Origin: Saprospiraceae bacterium
Lineage (GTDB): Bacteria > Bacteroidota > Bacteroidia > Chitinophagales > Saprospiraceae
Direction of reading: 5' to 3'
Assembly: GCA_016719855.1 (NCBI GenBank)
Contig: JADJYH010000007.1
Span: 62,001 to 126,000 of the forward strand
Length of the DNA: 64,000 bases
Each line of letters begins with the position of its first letter. Within the stretch, counting starts at the first letter, position 1. The notes beneath the pieces were generated by a model. The model was not told the DNA's origin, made no database searches, and was given only the letters and a program-made list of their open reading frames with translations. Position numbers and translations under genes: made by a program. Shown here piece by piece: positions 1 to 9,487 of the stretch.

Positions 1-58
1 TGGCGGAAAGCGTACCGCAAAAGATTGCTGCGGCTGCGATAAAAAGCATTTTTTTCAT
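1..58 (-). CDS. Partial secreted protein (signal peptide only)
   Basis: An ATG read on the minus strand at 58 opens a frame that runs off the left edge. The visible residues (MKKMLFIAAAAIFCGTLSA) have a basic N-terminus, a hydrophobic core and a small-residue cleavage region, so they look like a signal peptide. Nothing of the mature protein is visible, so no function can be given. Confidence 0.6.
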   Translation of the reverse strand, partial: MKKMLFIAAAAIFCGTLSA

Positions 59-322
59 GATGAAAATTTTTAAAAAGTGATGTAATCAAAAGCTTGCCCA
101 ACAGTTTTTTTTCTTCTAAAAGCAACCTGAAAAAGTGCATTGTGGCGGCATCACCCAGTGATAAAAGTGGGGCAGCCCGGAAGCAGTAACTCAAATTTTT
201 GAACCTTTAGCGCACGAACTTCCGGGCATACGCCCGCTGAGAATGGAAACTTTGTAACACTTTTCAATTATTCTGAAATCACCTAAACTTTGTATTTCGC
301 TGTCGCACCTGGAGGCCGTTGT

Positions 323-913
323 TCATTTGGGCCGGTGCAGCGCAACGAAGGTTGCCCATTGCCCGGTCGTTGACGGGCGTTTTTGGAGATAGTGCAATCG
401 GGCATGGTCAACCGGTATCCGGAAGCGGTTTTCTATTTTGGCAAAAAACGCTTCTTGCTCCCGTTGTTGCCGCATCATCTCACCAACCGATTGGTAAAGC
501 TGCCTAGCCTCTAGCATCCTGACGAGCCGACCACTGGCATCGAGTAGGGTGGTGTCAAGGGTTTTTTGATAAAAATCAAAAAAGGTCAATTCATCTGCCG
601 GGATGCCGTACGCTTCCCAATTCCGACTTGAATCGAGCTGCTCCATTCGGTTGCTGCCGCTGCTTGCCAATGTCATTTCCATCAGCATGGCTTCTTCTGC
701 AAGTCGTCTCCAGGCGGCAGGAGTCATCACCCCAACCTGCTCAACGTCAGGTTCAGCTTTTACCCGGTGATGCGTTCCCCCTGCCGTTCGTCCTGGTTCC
801 ATAAAGTCCACATCTGAATACCTTAACGCCTCAACGATTACCCCAAACGAGAGCAACAACATTGCCCATTCGAACCATTGTATCTTGTTGCCGTGCTGGA
901 TAGTATCTTTCAT
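323..913 (-). CDS. Hypothetical protein with one N-terminal membrane segment
   Basis: A 196-residue protein that I do not recognise. Residues about 13-30 (FEWAMLLLSFGVIVEAL) form one plausible transmembrane helix. The rest is soluble, charged and probably helical, rich in Glu, Arg and Met. It lies 72 bp downstream of the htrA-like gene on the same strand and could be cotranscribed with it. The whole coding length is open on this strand, and the plus-strand frames opposite are shorter and of unlikely composition. Confidence 0.6.
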   Translation of the reverse strand: MKDTIQHGNKIQWFEWAMLLLSFGVIVEALRYSDVDFMEPGRTAGGTHHRVKAEPDVEQVGVMTPAAWRRLAEEAMLMEMTLASSGSNRMEQLDSSRNWEAYGIPADELTFFDFYQKTLDTTLLDASGRLVRMLEARQLYQSVGEMMRQQREQEAFFAKIENRFRIPVDHARLHYLQKRPSTTGQWATFVALHRPK

Positions 914-985
914 GGCAAATAGTCATTTGTTATTGGGACAACTATTAATAATGATTCAATAACCCCAATAACTCAATAACAAATT

Positions 986-2478
986 TTATAGCCCAAGCCC
1001 CAAGTACGTCATGCGGTCGTCGCCTTTGTACTTGCCCTCGATAAGCAAGCCATTGCCATCGTTCTCGTTCAAAATCCGTTCTATATCGTCCTCGCTGCTC
1101 ACGGGTTGGTTGTTCAGCCGGATGATGACGAAGCCCTCTTCAACGCCAGCTTTCTTCAGCTTGCCTTCCCGCAATTTCTCCACTTGTACGCCGTGCGAGA
1201 GGTTTATCCGGTCCAGTTCATCGTTGCTCAGTGCCTTGAAGTCGGCTCCGAGCGCCGCCATGCCGAGCGAAGAACTCGTTTGCGTCACCTCACCGGTGTT
1301 GCCACTGGCATTTTTGAGGATAGCAACCGTGCTGCGTTCCTTACCGTTGCGCAGGTAGGTCAGGGACACCTTGTCGCCAGGGCGATGCCTGCCTATCTGC
1401 TCGATGAGTGCCGGGGAATCCGCCACGGCAATCCCATTGATGGCAGTGATGACGTCGCCATTTTCAAGGCCAGCTGCTGCGGCGGCGGCACCGTCGTTCA
1501 CTTCTTCCACCCACACGCCTTGGTTCACGTTCAGGTCTTTTTCCTTGGCAAAACTGCCGTCCACTGTGCGGATTTTGGCACCAAGGAACGCCCGCTGTGC
1601 CACGCCGAACTTTCGCAAGTCGGCCACTATTTTGTCCACCAGATTGGAAGGCACGGCGAACGAGTAGCCTGCAAAGCTTCCTGTCGGAGAGGCGATTGCG
1701 GAGTTGATGCCCACAAGTTGGCCTTCCAAGTTGACCAGCGCACCGCCGCTGTTGCCGGGGTTCACCGCCGCATCGGTTTGGATAAACGCCTCGATGGGTG
1801 CTTTGTCGGTATTGATGTTGATGCTGCGGCCCTTGGCACTCACGATGCCCGCCGTGACGGTGCTTTCGAGGTTGAAGGGGTTGCCGACGGCCACCACCCA
1901 TTGCCCCACTTTTATCTCGTCGGAATTGGCGAGTTGGATAAACGGCAGGTCCTTTGCCTCAATTTTTATCAATGCCAAATCGGTGGAAGGGTCTTTGCCG
2001 ATGAGCTTAGCCTTGAACGTCCGCTTGTCGTACAGCGAAACCTCCAATTCGTCGGCGTCCCCGGCCACGTGGTTGTTGGTCACGATGTACCCATCGGGGC
2101 TGATGATGACGCCGCTGCCAGCGCCCTCTTGCCTAAATTCCCCTGGAGCATTGCCGCCACGTCGGTTGGAAAAGGTTGGAAAAACTGCTGCAACTCCTCC
2201 GGCAGTTGTTGCCCACCAAATGGGTTGAACGCTTGATTTTTAACCTTTTGCGAAACTTTGATGTGTACCACTTTTGGCAGCGTTTGCTCCGCAGGATAGG
2301 TGAAATCGGTGGGCAGGGTAGTCCCACTGTTTGACAGACTGGCAAGGCGGACATCCGGAGCGCCGCCTCCAGTCTGGTGGATTTGGACATTTTCCTCCTC
2401 CAAAAATTTATAACCAACAAGTGTAAGCGCACTGCCGAGCAGGGCTGCCACGACGATATACAATTTCAAGTTTTTCAT
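986..2478 (-). CDS. HtrA/DegP-family periplasmic serine protease (frameshifted)
   Basis: A trypsin-like protease with two PDZ domains that degrades or refolds damaged envelope proteins. The N-terminus from 2478 has a hydrophobic anchor or signal (YIVVAALLGSALTLVGY). The triad is visible: His in TNNHVAGD (about 2070), Asp in STDLALIKI (about 1980) and Ser in NPGNSGGAL (about 1749). Two PDZ domains follow (KEKDLNVNQGVWVEEV onward, then LSHGVQVEKL to the end). The frame breaks at the CCCC run at 2140-2143. Adding one base restores QGEFRQEGAGSGVIISPDGY running into the His motif, so this is one gene, probably with a sequencing error. Confidence 0.9.
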
Positions 2479-2809
2479 GGCAATTTTATTTTGGTTTAAA
2501 AAAGTGATTTGAAGCCGATATTGTAATTAATATTGAAGTCCTCAGCGCTCACCCCTCTCACTTCTCTCACCCGCAAATTTTTCAGCCATCGGCGGTGCAG
2601 TGTTTCAATCGGGAATTGCTTGGAATATTTTAGGAACCTGCACGCACCGAAAGCCAAAAATTAAACTGTTGGACAGCACAAAGTTGTGGGCCACCAAGTC
2701 GAAATTGAGCAGGCTGATTGCCCGCTTCACCGCCGGAATTGCCCGTTTCGGGGAAGTCAGTTTTGCTTACGCTTTCTTTTCGCCAATTTTGCCATGAAAT
2801 CCAGTCATT
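2479..2809. other. Intergenic region between divergent htrA and kinase genes
   Basis: There are 331 bp between two divergently read genes. It should hold both promoters, but I see no convincing TTTG-N19-TAnnTTTG pair. A run of CTCAC-type short repeats lies at about 2546-2572. The open frame 2600-2797 has no protein-like features and was not called. Confidence 0.4.
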
Positions 2810-3815
2810 GTGGACTTTTTTAAAAACCGCAACAAAATAGCTTTCTGGTCGGCGCTGCTGTTGGCTGTATTTGAAATTGCCCGGCAGTTTGCACTCGGCG
2901 ACTACCCCGAGACGGGCAGCGCAACGGCTGATTTTTTGGCCGTCTTCGGCTGCAACTGGCTTATCTGGCAGTTCAATTTTTTTCGTAGACGACTACCACG
3001 AACGGCAGCACGATTCCGACAATTCCCGAAACCTGTTGTTCAGGGTGCTGTTGATTTTTTGCACGGGCGCCGCTATCGTAGTGGTGGTGGAGAGCGTGGT
3101 ACACCGTTTTTTTAGGGAGGAAGGAAGCAACATCCTGTTTTACTTCCTGCGGGGCGTGTTTCACAATTCGGTGATTTTGGTCATTTATTTTGCGATGCAA
3201 AGCCAACGTCGGCGACAGCAAGTAGAGGTGGAAAACGCAGCACTAAAAGAAGAAAACGTGCTGGCCCAGCTCAACCTTTTGCGCCAGCAAGTGCAGCCAC
3301 ATTTCCTTTTCAACGCCCTGAACACGTTGAAGAGCATGGTGAAGGCCAACGACCCGGAAGCTCCCAATTTCATCGTCCATCTTTCGGGCGTGTACCGATA
3401 CCTGTTGCAAAGCACCATGAAACAGCAGACAGCCATCCGTGACGAATTGGACATGCTTCGTTCCTACGCTTTCCTGCTCAAGACCCGTTTTGCGGACAAT
3501 TTTGACTTGGACATACGGCTGCCGGAGCGGATATTGTCAAGCTACGTGCCGCCGCTCACGTTCCAGTTGCTGTTGGAAAATGCCGTGAAACACAACGTTG
3601 TAAGCGCGGACAAGCCCCTGCGCATCGAGATTTTTTGTCCTGACGAAGGCCATGTCGCCATTCGGAACAACCTCCAATTGAAAAAATCGGTGGAAGAAAG
3701 CAACGGTGCCGGCCTCGAAAACATCAACCGGCGCTACCTGCTACTCGTTGGCAGGGGTGTGGAGGTGGAGCAAACCGAGGCTTATTTTTTGGTCAAAATG
3801 CCGATAATTGCTTGA
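2810..3815 (+). CDS. LytS-type membrane sensor histidine kinase (frameshifted)
   Basis: A His_kinase-family (YpdA/LytS-like) sensor. The N-terminus starting at GTG 2810 has hydrophobic segments (AFWSALLLAVFEIA, DFLAVFGCNWLIW). The second half has more membrane segments, a coiled coil (RRQQVEVENAALKEEN) and the phospho-acceptor motif QVQPHFLFNALNTLK. The HATPase N-box is LLLENAVKHN, and a short G-box is GAGLENINRR. The frame breaks in the seven-T run at 2977-2983; one base joins the N-terminal frame to VDDYHERQHD. It is followed by a LytTR response regulator at 3920, its probable partner. Confidence 0.88.
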
Positions 3816-3844
3816 GCAAGGGGGCCACTTTATTAACTTGATTG

Positions 3845-3899
3845 AAGGTTTAGAGGGTTTAGCGGTTGCGAACCCCTGCTAAACCCCTCTAAACCTCCT
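3845..3899. repeat. Degenerate inverted repeat between kinase and regulator
   Basis: The left arm (AAGGTTTAGAGGGTTTAGC) is complementary to the right arm (GCTAAACCCCTCTAAACCT), around a 12-base loop. It would form a long hairpin in the short gap between the two genes and could cause partial termination. Its phrase-like short direct repeats match the other intergenic inverted repeats in this window. Confidence 0.6.
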
Positions 3900-3919
3900 C
3901 TGAAACCTGTAACTCGCAA

Positions 3920-4682
3920 ATGAAAATCCTCATCGTAGAAGACGAGCCCCGCACGGCCATTGACTTGGCCAACACCATTAAAGACGTAGAGCCTGCCGCC
4001 GAGGTGGTCAAAATCACGGACAGTGTGGAAGGCACGGTGGCTTTTTTGGAAAAAACCGCAGCTCGACCTTGCCTTTTTTGACATCCAACTGGCCGATGGG
4101 TTGAGTTTCGATATTTTCAAGGAAGTGGAAGTGCGTTGCCCCGTGGTGTTTTGTACCGCCTTCGACGATTATGCCCTGCAAGCTTTCCAGACCGACGGCG
4201 TGGAGTACATCCTCAAGCCTTTCGATGAAAATTCGGTGCGCCGGGCGCTCGACAAGGTGAAATTCTTGGGCCAGTTTTTTGGGGCGGGACAAGCTGGCCA
4301 CGAGAAAATAGCGCAGGTGGCGGAGCAGATGCACCGAGGCAAAAAGTCCAGTTTCCTGGTGTCGTTCCAAGGCAAGTTCCTGCCCATTTCGGTACAGGAT
4401 GTGGCATTTTTCACCATACTCGGCGAGTACACCTGGCTCTACACCTTCAAGGGCGAAAGCTACAACCTGCCGCACTCGTTGGAAGAATTGGAAGGCATGT
4501 TGGACGAGCGGCAATTTTACCGGGCCAACCGCCAGTACCTCGTTAACTTTGCCGCCGTGAGGCATGTGGAGAACGACTTCGCCCGCAAGCTGGCCGTGAA
4601 GTTGACGCTGAAAACGCCCGACCCGATTACCGTGAGCAAGGCCCGTGCAAGCGATTTTTTGCGCTGGATGAACGAGCGATAA
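3920..4682 (+). CDS. LytTR-family response regulator (frameshifted)
   Basis: A REC domain followed by a LytTR DNA-binding domain. The ATG at 3920 gives MKILIVEDEPRTAIDLAN with the acidic DE pocket. After a break in the six-A run at 4050-4055 the frame continues with LDLAFFDIQLADG (phospho-acceptor Asp), CTAFDDYALQAF and DGVEYILKPFD (conserved Lys). The LytTR part spans KSSFLVSFQGKFLPISV, FYRANRQYLVN and the end. It lies directly downstream of the 2810-3815 kinase, so the two are probably a cognate pair. Confidence 0.9.
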
Positions 4683-4763
4683 TTTTGTAGGGTGAAAAAG
4701 GTTGATGAGTTCCAAGTTCCCCACCAACCCTTTTCAACCCATCAGCCCTTTTCAACAAAAAAA

Positions 4764-5333
4764 ATGGACATCACCGAAGTCTTCTACCCGCATACCCGCC
4801 AAGAATGGCGCAACTGGCTCGAAACGCACGGCACTACCAAACCGGAAGTCTGGCTGCGCACTTTCCGCAAGGCCACCGGCAAGCCCTCGCTGCCCTACGA
4901 CCACATGGTGGAAGAGTGCCTCTGCTTCGGCTGGATTGATGGCACGACCAAGAAGTACGATGAGGAAAGCGCCGTGCGGCGCATCACGCCCCGCCGCAAG
5001 AAGAGCTTCCTCAGCGAACTCAACCGCCAACGCATCTGGAAACTGCAAAAACTTGGACTGATGACCCCGGCGGGCATTGCCCCCATTGAGGCGCAGATTG
5101 GCTCGCCGGATGAACCACTCGTCATCCCCGACTGGATTCAGGAGGCGCTGCAACAGGACGAGCTAGTTTGGCAGAACTTCGAGGCGTTCCCGCATTTTTA
5201 CAAGCGGCTGAAGATTATGTGGATTAGTGAAAACCTGACTCCCAACCGGCAAGCCGAGGCACAAAAGCGCCTGGCGTATTTGATAAAAATGACGGCGCAG
5301 GGGAAAAGGTACGGGACGGAGCCGCTAAAGTAA
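4764..5333 (+). CDS. YdeI/OmpD-associated-like family protein
   Basis: A cytoplasmic protein of about 189 residues resembling the YdeI/OmpD-associated (bacteriocin-protection) family. Typical features are the N-terminal EVFYPHTRQEWRNWLETHG, the CLCFGWIDG motif, YDEESAVRRITPRRKKS and a YLIKMTAQGKRYG tail. I chose the ATG at 4764. The upstream frame to GTG 4692 consists of CAACCC/CAGCCC short repeats and looks untranslated. The 3' end overlaps the convergent regulator gene at 5325 by nine bases. The biochemical role of the family is poorly known. Confidence 0.85.
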   Translation: MDITEVFYPHTRQEWRNWLETHGTTKPEVWLRTFRKATGKPSLPYDHMVEECLCFGWIDGTTKKYDEESAVRRITPRRKKSFLSELNRQRIWKLQKLGLMTPAGIAPIEAQIGSPDEPLVIPDWIQEALQQDELVWQNFEAFPHFYKRLKIMWISENLTPNRQAEAQKRLAYLIKMTAQGKRYGTEPLK

Positions 5334-6035
5334 TTTCCCCTCCACAAACTGCATGAACTCCTCCCGTTTCCCCTTGCTCACGGGCAGTTGTTCCTTGCCA
5401 ACGTACAGCAGGTTGCCCTCGATTTTCTGCACGGCGTCAATGTTGACGATATAAGTGCGGTGGATGCGGATGAACTTCGCCGCAGGCAGCAACTCCTCCA
5501 ATCGCTGGAGCGCCAGTCTCGCCACGATGCGCTGTGTAGTCGTGTGGATGCGCACGTACTCCCGAAGGCTCTCGATGAACAGGATGTCGGCAAAGTTGAC
5601 CTTAAGGATTTGGTGGTCGGTTTTCACGAAAAAATATTCATCCTGCAACGGCACTGCTTGACTGCCCACTGTGGGCTGCCGACTGCCGACTAATTTACTC
5701 ACTGCCCGATAAAATCGCTCAAACTCAATAGGTTTTAAGAGGTAGTCCAACACATCCAGTTCGTAACCTTCAAGTGCAAACTCGGAGTAGGCGGTGGTGA
5801 GCACCACGGCGGGCGGATTTTTCAGCATCCGCAGGAGTTGCAAGCCAGTCAGGTCGGGCATTTGGATGTCGAGGAAGAGGAGGTCAATAGGTTTTTCCTG
5901 CAAAATGGGTTTGGCGGAAATGGCGCTGTGCGCAGTCCCGACCACCTCCAGTTCGGGGATTTTAGCGGCATAGGCGAGCAGCAGCTCGACCGCGGGTTTT
6001 TCATCGTCTACGATGAGGGTTCGATATTGAAACAT
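5325..6035 (-). CDS. LytTR-family response regulator
   Basis: An intact 236-residue regulator. The REC domain has the acidic pocket (IVDDEKP), phospho-acceptor Asp56 in LLFLDIQMPD, the TTAYSEFALEGY switch region and Lys in LDYLLKPIEF. The LytTR domain (about 130-236) has IHRTYIVNIDAV. Between the domains, around SRQPTVGSQAVP, the linker is encoded by degenerate heptamers (5652-5692). No kinase is adjacent; the LytS-like kinase at 7632-8642, same strand and 1.6 kb away, is the likeliest partner. Confidence 0.92.
   Translation of the reverse strand: MFQYRTLIVDDEKPAVELLLAYAAKIPELEVVGTAHSAISAKPILQEKPIDLLFLDIQMPDLTGLQLLRMLKNPPAVVLTTAYSEFALEGYELDVLDYLLKPIEFERFYRAVSKLVGSRQPTVGSQAVPLQDEYFFVKTDHQILKVNFADILFIESLREYVRIHTTTQRIVARLALQRLEELLPAAKFIRIHRTYIVNIDAVQKIEGNLLYVGKEQLPVSKGKREEFMQFVEGKLL
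5652..5692 (-). repeat. Degenerate CAGTCGG heptamer repeat inside regulator linker
   Basis: On the minus strand the units read TAGTCGG, CAGTCGG, CAGCCCA, CAGTGGG, CAGTCAA. They encode the flexible linker between REC and LytTR domains and stay in frame. The same CAGTYGG unit recurs in the TolC and HlyD genes at 10465 and 12051. Confidence 0.75.
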
Positions 6036-6108
6036 TTTGTGATAATTTTGATAAAAATATACACGTATTTGGTTTTACCGCTTACCTTTAGCCGCTCAAC
6101 CAACTGCC

Positions 6109-6381
6109 ATGCCGACCGTCAAATTTACGTACGCCTTGCGGCGTTTTTTTCCAAATTTAAAAGACACGGAAGTGTCCGCTCAAGATTTGCCCAAGCTCCT
6201 GCATTGCATTGACGGCCACTACCCCGGCATCCGCAATTACATCGTGGACGAGCGGGGCGCCTTGCGCAAGCACGTCCTGATTTTCATTGACGGCGAGCAA
6301 ATCAACGACCGCGAGAAACTCGGCGACCAATTTACCGCTACCAGCGAAATATACATCGTGCAATCGCTGTCTGGTGGCTGA
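6109..6381 (+). CDS. MoaD/ThiS-family ubiquitin-like protein
   Basis: A 90-residue beta-grasp protein. It begins MPTVKFTYALRRFFPN, has LLHCIDGHYPGIRNYI and VLIFIDGEQIND, and ends QSLSGG. The terminal Gly-Gly is the hallmark of MoaD/ThiS proteins, which are adenylated at that end and carry sulfur. No MoeB, ThiF or MoaE partner is nearby. The next gene (6491, same strand, about 110 bp away) is a BNR-repeat propeller, so the role may not be molybdopterin synthesis. Confidence 0.85.
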   Translation: MPTVKFTYALRRFFPNLKDTEVSAQDLPKLLHCIDGHYPGIRNYIVDERGALRKHVLIFIDGEQINDREKLGDQFTATSEIYIVQSLSGG

Positions 6382-6392
6382 TTGGAACTCGG

Positions 6393-6470
6393 AAATTGGT
6401 TGAATTTGGGGATTAGTAAATTGGCACCCCCCAATTCAACCAGTTCCCCAATTTAACTAATTCAACCAAT
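6393..6470. repeat. Degenerate inverted repeat between moaD-like and BNR genes
   Basis: The left part (AATTGGTTGAATTTGGGG) is complementary to downstream segments (CCCCAATTT, AATTCAACCAAT), with short AATTCAACCAGTT-type direct repeats. It fills the gap between the two genes and could fold into an imperfect hairpin. Confidence 0.55.
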
Positions 6471-6490
6471 ATCACTCAATATCACTCGAC

Positions 6491-7570
6491 ATGAAACAAA
6501 CCCTCCTCCTCGGCACCCGCAAGGGCCTCATCGTTTGCCGCAAAAAGCACGGCAATTGGAAAATCACTGACCTGCACTTCGAAGGCGTGCCCGTCTCCAT
6601 TGCCTACGCCGACGAGCGCAACGGCACTTGGTGGGCCTGCCTCGACCACGGGCACTGGGGCGTAAAGCTCCACCGCTCCAACGACGAAGGACAGACCTGG
6701 CCAGAAGTCACCGCCCCCGCTTACCCCGAAGGCACAGAAGTCAAGCCCGGCGAAGCTGCCACCACCCGCTACCTCTGGGCGGTGCAGCATGGCGGCGTCA
6801 ATAACCCCAACCGCATTTGGATTGGCACCGAACCGGGCGGCCTGTTCCGCAGCGACGACGGCGGAGAGAATTTCCAGTTCATCGAATCACTCTGGAACCA
6901 CCCCAGCCGGGAGAAGGGCTGGTTCGGTGCGGGGCGTGACTTCCCCGGCATCCATTCCATCATCGTTGACCCACGGAACGAAGACCGGCTGCTGGTCGGC
7001 GTGAGCGTTGCGGGCGTTTTCGAGACGACCGACGCTGGCAAGACTTGGGCGGTGCGCAACAAAGGCATGAGAGCCGACTACCTGCCCGACCCCGATTCGG
7101 AGGTGGGACAAGACCCTCACATCCTCGTCGCAGCGCCCTCGAACCCCGACGTGATTTGGCAGCAAAACCATTGCGGCATCTTCCGCTCATTGGATGGAGG
7201 CCACAACTGGCTTGACGTTTCAGACGTGAATGGCATCGCCAAGTTCGGTTTCGGCATCGCCGTGGCACACGACAACCCCGACCAGGCTTGGGTCGCTCCC
7301 GGCACCAGCGACGAGAAGCGGGTGGCCTTCCACAACGCACTCTGCATCTGCCGCACAGACGACGGCGGCAAGTCGTGGCAGGCATTCCGAAAGGGTTTGC
7401 CGCAGGAAAACTGCTTCGACATCGCTTATCGCCACGCCCTCGCCGCCGCTGGCGACGATGTTGTTTTCGGCACAACGACGGGGAATGTTTTCACCTCAAA
7501 CGATAGGGGGGAAAGCTGGGAGGCGTTGAGCAATTATTTGCCGATGGTGTATTCGGTGCAGATTTGTTGA
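6491..7570 (+). CDS. BNR/Asp-box beta-propeller (sialidase-like fold) protein
   Basis: A 359-residue protein with no clear signal peptide, so probably cytoplasmic. At least six Asp-box motifs mark propeller blades: SNDEGQTW, SDDGGENF, TTDAGKTW, SLDGGHNW, TDDGGKSW and SNDRGESW. The fold is shared by sialidases and Vps10-like proteins, but no catalytic assignment is supported by sequence alone. The MoaD-like gene immediately upstream suggests a functional pair. Confidence 0.85.
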   Translation: MKQTLLLGTRKGLIVCRKKHGNWKITDLHFEGVPVSIAYADERNGTWWACLDHGHWGVKLHRSNDEGQTWPEVTAPAYPEGTEVKPGEAATTRYLWAVQHGGVNNPNRIWIGTEPGGLFRSDDGGENFQFIESLWNHPSREKGWFGAGRDFPGIHSIIVDPRNEDRLLVGVSVAGVFETTDAGKTWAVRNKGMRADYLPDPDSEVGQDPHILVAAPSNPDVIWQQNHCGIFRSLDGGHNWLDVSDVNGIAKFGFGIAVAHDNPDQAWVAPGTSDEKRVAFHNALCICRTDDGGKSWQAFRKGLPQENCFDIAYRHALAAAGDDVVFGTTTGNVFTSNDRGESWEALSNYLPMVYSVQIC

Positions 7571-7578
7571 TGTGAGGT

Positions 7579-7646
7579 GATTGAACACGGATGACACGGA
7601 TTGGGCACAGATATTATCCAAAAAATCCGTTTCATCCGTGTGCAAT
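7579..7646. repeat. Inverted ACACGGAT-type repeat between convergent genes
   Basis: The left arm (AACACGGATGACACGGATT) pairs with the right arm (AATCCGTTTCATCCGTGT) across the gap between two convergent genes. The stop codon and last residues of the minus-strand kinase lie inside it. A bidirectional terminator role is likely. Confidence 0.7.
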
Positions 7647-8642
7647 TTCAAGTCTGAGTTGCACGGAATAAATTCCGCCCTCCGCTTTTTGCGACAGCTC
7701 GTAGCGGTTGGGGTAGGCCAAATCAAGCAGCCGCTGGGCATTTTTCAATCCGAAGCCTTCGTCATCTCCTTTGTTTGTCATTGCCGAAGGCAACCTAAAA
7801 GAATTTTCTACCGCAAACAGCAATTTCCCATCCTCCACGGTCAGGTTTACATGGATGAAGGCATCCGGGTTCGTGTCTGCGTCGCCATGCTTGAAGCTGT
7901 TTTCGATGAAATTTATCAATAAAAGCGGAGCGATAACGTGCTGGTTTTCAATGCCTTCGGTATAAATGTCCACGTTGAGGGTGTCGCCGTGCTTGAGGCG
8001 TTGCAATGCGATGAAATCCTGCAACATCTCCGTTTCTTTTTCAAGGCTGACCCGCTCCCGGCTGCCGTCGTAGAGGTGGTAGCGCATGATTTTCGACAGC
8101 GTGGCAATCATCGGGGCGGCGTTGGGGTGCTGGCGGTAAGCGAGGGAGTAGATGTTGTTCAGGGTGTTGAACAGGAAGTGCGGGTTCACCTGTGTTTTCA
8201 GGAATTTCAGCTCGCCCGCCAGCTTTTCTTGCTGCAACAAACTGGCCCGCTCCCGGTCTTTGAACCATTGCAAAAAGCCACCGAACATGGTGCTGAGGAC
8301 GAACAGTGCCAGTACCTGCACCGACATGAAAAATACCGCTGGCCAACCGAATTGGTCGGTCAAATGGAGGCCAAACCAGTGCTCCGTTTCAAAGCGAATC
8401 AAAATCAAAATGGTCACGAAGCCCAGCCCTAACATTGCGAAGCGGCGGTATTTTTTCTCCAACAAAAAGGGCAGGATGAATAACAGGTTGCCGTAAATCA
8501 CGAGGCCACCGAACACGAGGCTGTTCCACACGAAGGCCCAGCCCTGCGCCCGGTCAGCGATGAGCGAGCCGCCCGTACCGACCACCGTGAGGTAGAACAG
8601 CCAAAAGACGAAATGGCCGATGATGGTTGCTTTGTTTTTCAT
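7632..8642 (-). CDS. LytS-type sensor histidine kinase
   Basis: I chose the ATG at 8642 (MKNKATIIGHFVFWLFYL) because the upstream extension to 8765 is not protein-like. Several membrane segments follow, then a coiled coil (RERASLLQQEKLAGELKFLKTQ) and the His motif QVNPHFLFNTLNNIYSL. The HATPase has the N-box LLINFIENSFKHGD and the G-box DEGFGLKNAQRLL. A TACCTTTG-like element at 8649-8656 sits only six bases upstream of the ATG, hinting at a very short leader. The last residues (EIAHG) fall inside the inverted repeat at 7579. Confidence 0.9.
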   Translation of the reverse strand: MKNKATIIGHFVFWLFYLTVVGTGGSLIADRAQGWAFVWNSLVFGGLVIYGNLLFILPFLLEKKYRRFAMLGLGFVTILILIRFETEHWFGLHLTDQFGWPAVFFMSVQVLALFVLSTMFGGFLQWFKDRERASLLQQEKLAGELKFLKTQVNPHFLFNTLNNIYSLAYRQHPNAAPMIATLSKIMRYHLYDGSRERVSLEKETEMLQDFIALQRLKHGDTLNVDIYTEGIENQHVIAPLLLINFIENSFKHGDADTNPDAFIHVNLTVEDGKLLFAVENSFRLPSAMTNKGDDEGFGLKNAQRLLDLAYPNRYELSQKAEGGIYSVQLRLEIAHG

Positions 8643-8794
8643 CGTCGGCAAAGGTAGGCAGCAGGGCCGAAGGCCATGATTTTTTGCAACGAACAACCCG
8701 ATTCCCGCGACGAATGGTCTCCAATAAAAAAGCAGTTGGCGAGGATTGCCCCAGCCAACTGCCACGTAATTGTTTTCAAAATGATTCGCTGGAT

Positions 8795-9487
8795 TTAATA
8801 CTGAAAAGCTCCCACCATCAAATTGTTTTCAAGTTTTTTAAATGCCAAGGAAGGCAGCACCATCTCGGCGATGGACATGACCTGCTCGAAGAAGGCTGCT
8901 GGCGCCCCCGCCTGCATCCCTTTCAAAAGCCCGACCCGTTCGCCATGATTCAGCGCTGGCAGGATGTATTTCATCCACGCCAACATTTTCGCAGGGGGGA
9001 TGTGTTGGATGATTTGGACGTGCAGCCCCATGATTTCCTCATCGGTGAAGTGTTGCCATGTCAGGGCCTGAGTCACTTGCTCTTCTTCCAGCATGTGTTC
9101 GAGGTGGGCGGTGTGCAGCTTGCTGAGGTCTTGGTAAAACCCGTAGCCTTTCTGGTTCGCCTCCGCTGGCGAGATGGTTGGGTCGAGCAGTTCTTCCAGC
9201 TTTGCAAGCAACTCTGTTTGCTGAGCTTCCAAGTCGAGGTGGTCTTGTTCGTCGTGGTCGGAGCTACCGGGCACCTTCGCCTCCAGCGCTTTCAGGATGA
9301 ATTCGTTCTCAAGGTGTGCGTGTTCTTCGAGCAGTTCGCCAAACTCCTCCAATTGTTCTTTGAGTTCGGCAACTTCGTATTTATTGTTGTAGTCGGTGTT
9401 TCCCGCAATCAATGAAAGCTGGGAAAAAGCATGGCGGATGCCCTTGTGCGGCGTCACCACAAGCGATGGTCTGGCTGGTTGCGTCAT
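8795..9487 (-). CDS. Hemerythrin-like (HHE domain) protein
   Basis: A cytoplasmic helical protein of 230 residues. The iron-ligand pattern of HHE domains is visible: HKGIRHAFSQL, EEHAHLENEF, HDEQDHLDLE and KLHTAHLEHMLEEE. Such domains bind a di-iron centre and act in oxygen, nitric-oxide or iron sensing and storage; the sequence does not tell which. The C-terminal third (HIPPAKMLAWMKYILPAL onward) is an extension beyond the HHE core. It is probably a single-gene unit. Confidence 0.85.
   Translation of the reverse strand: MTQPARPSLVVTPHKGIRHAFSQLSLIAGNTDYNNKYEVAELKEQLEEFGELLEEHAHLENEFILKALEAKVPGSSDHDEQDHLDLEAQQTELLAKLEELLDPTISPAEANQKGYGFYQDLSKLHTAHLEHMLEEEQVTQALTWQHFTDEEIMGLHVQIIQHIPPAKMLAWMKYILPALNHGERVGLLKGMQAGAPAAFFEQVMSIAEMVLPSLAFKKLENNLMVGAFQY

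Noticed and set aside
1106..2236. Long open frame on the plus strand opposite the HtrA gene
   Set aside because: Its protein has no family features and is the antisense image of a clear protease. High GC gives many such frames.
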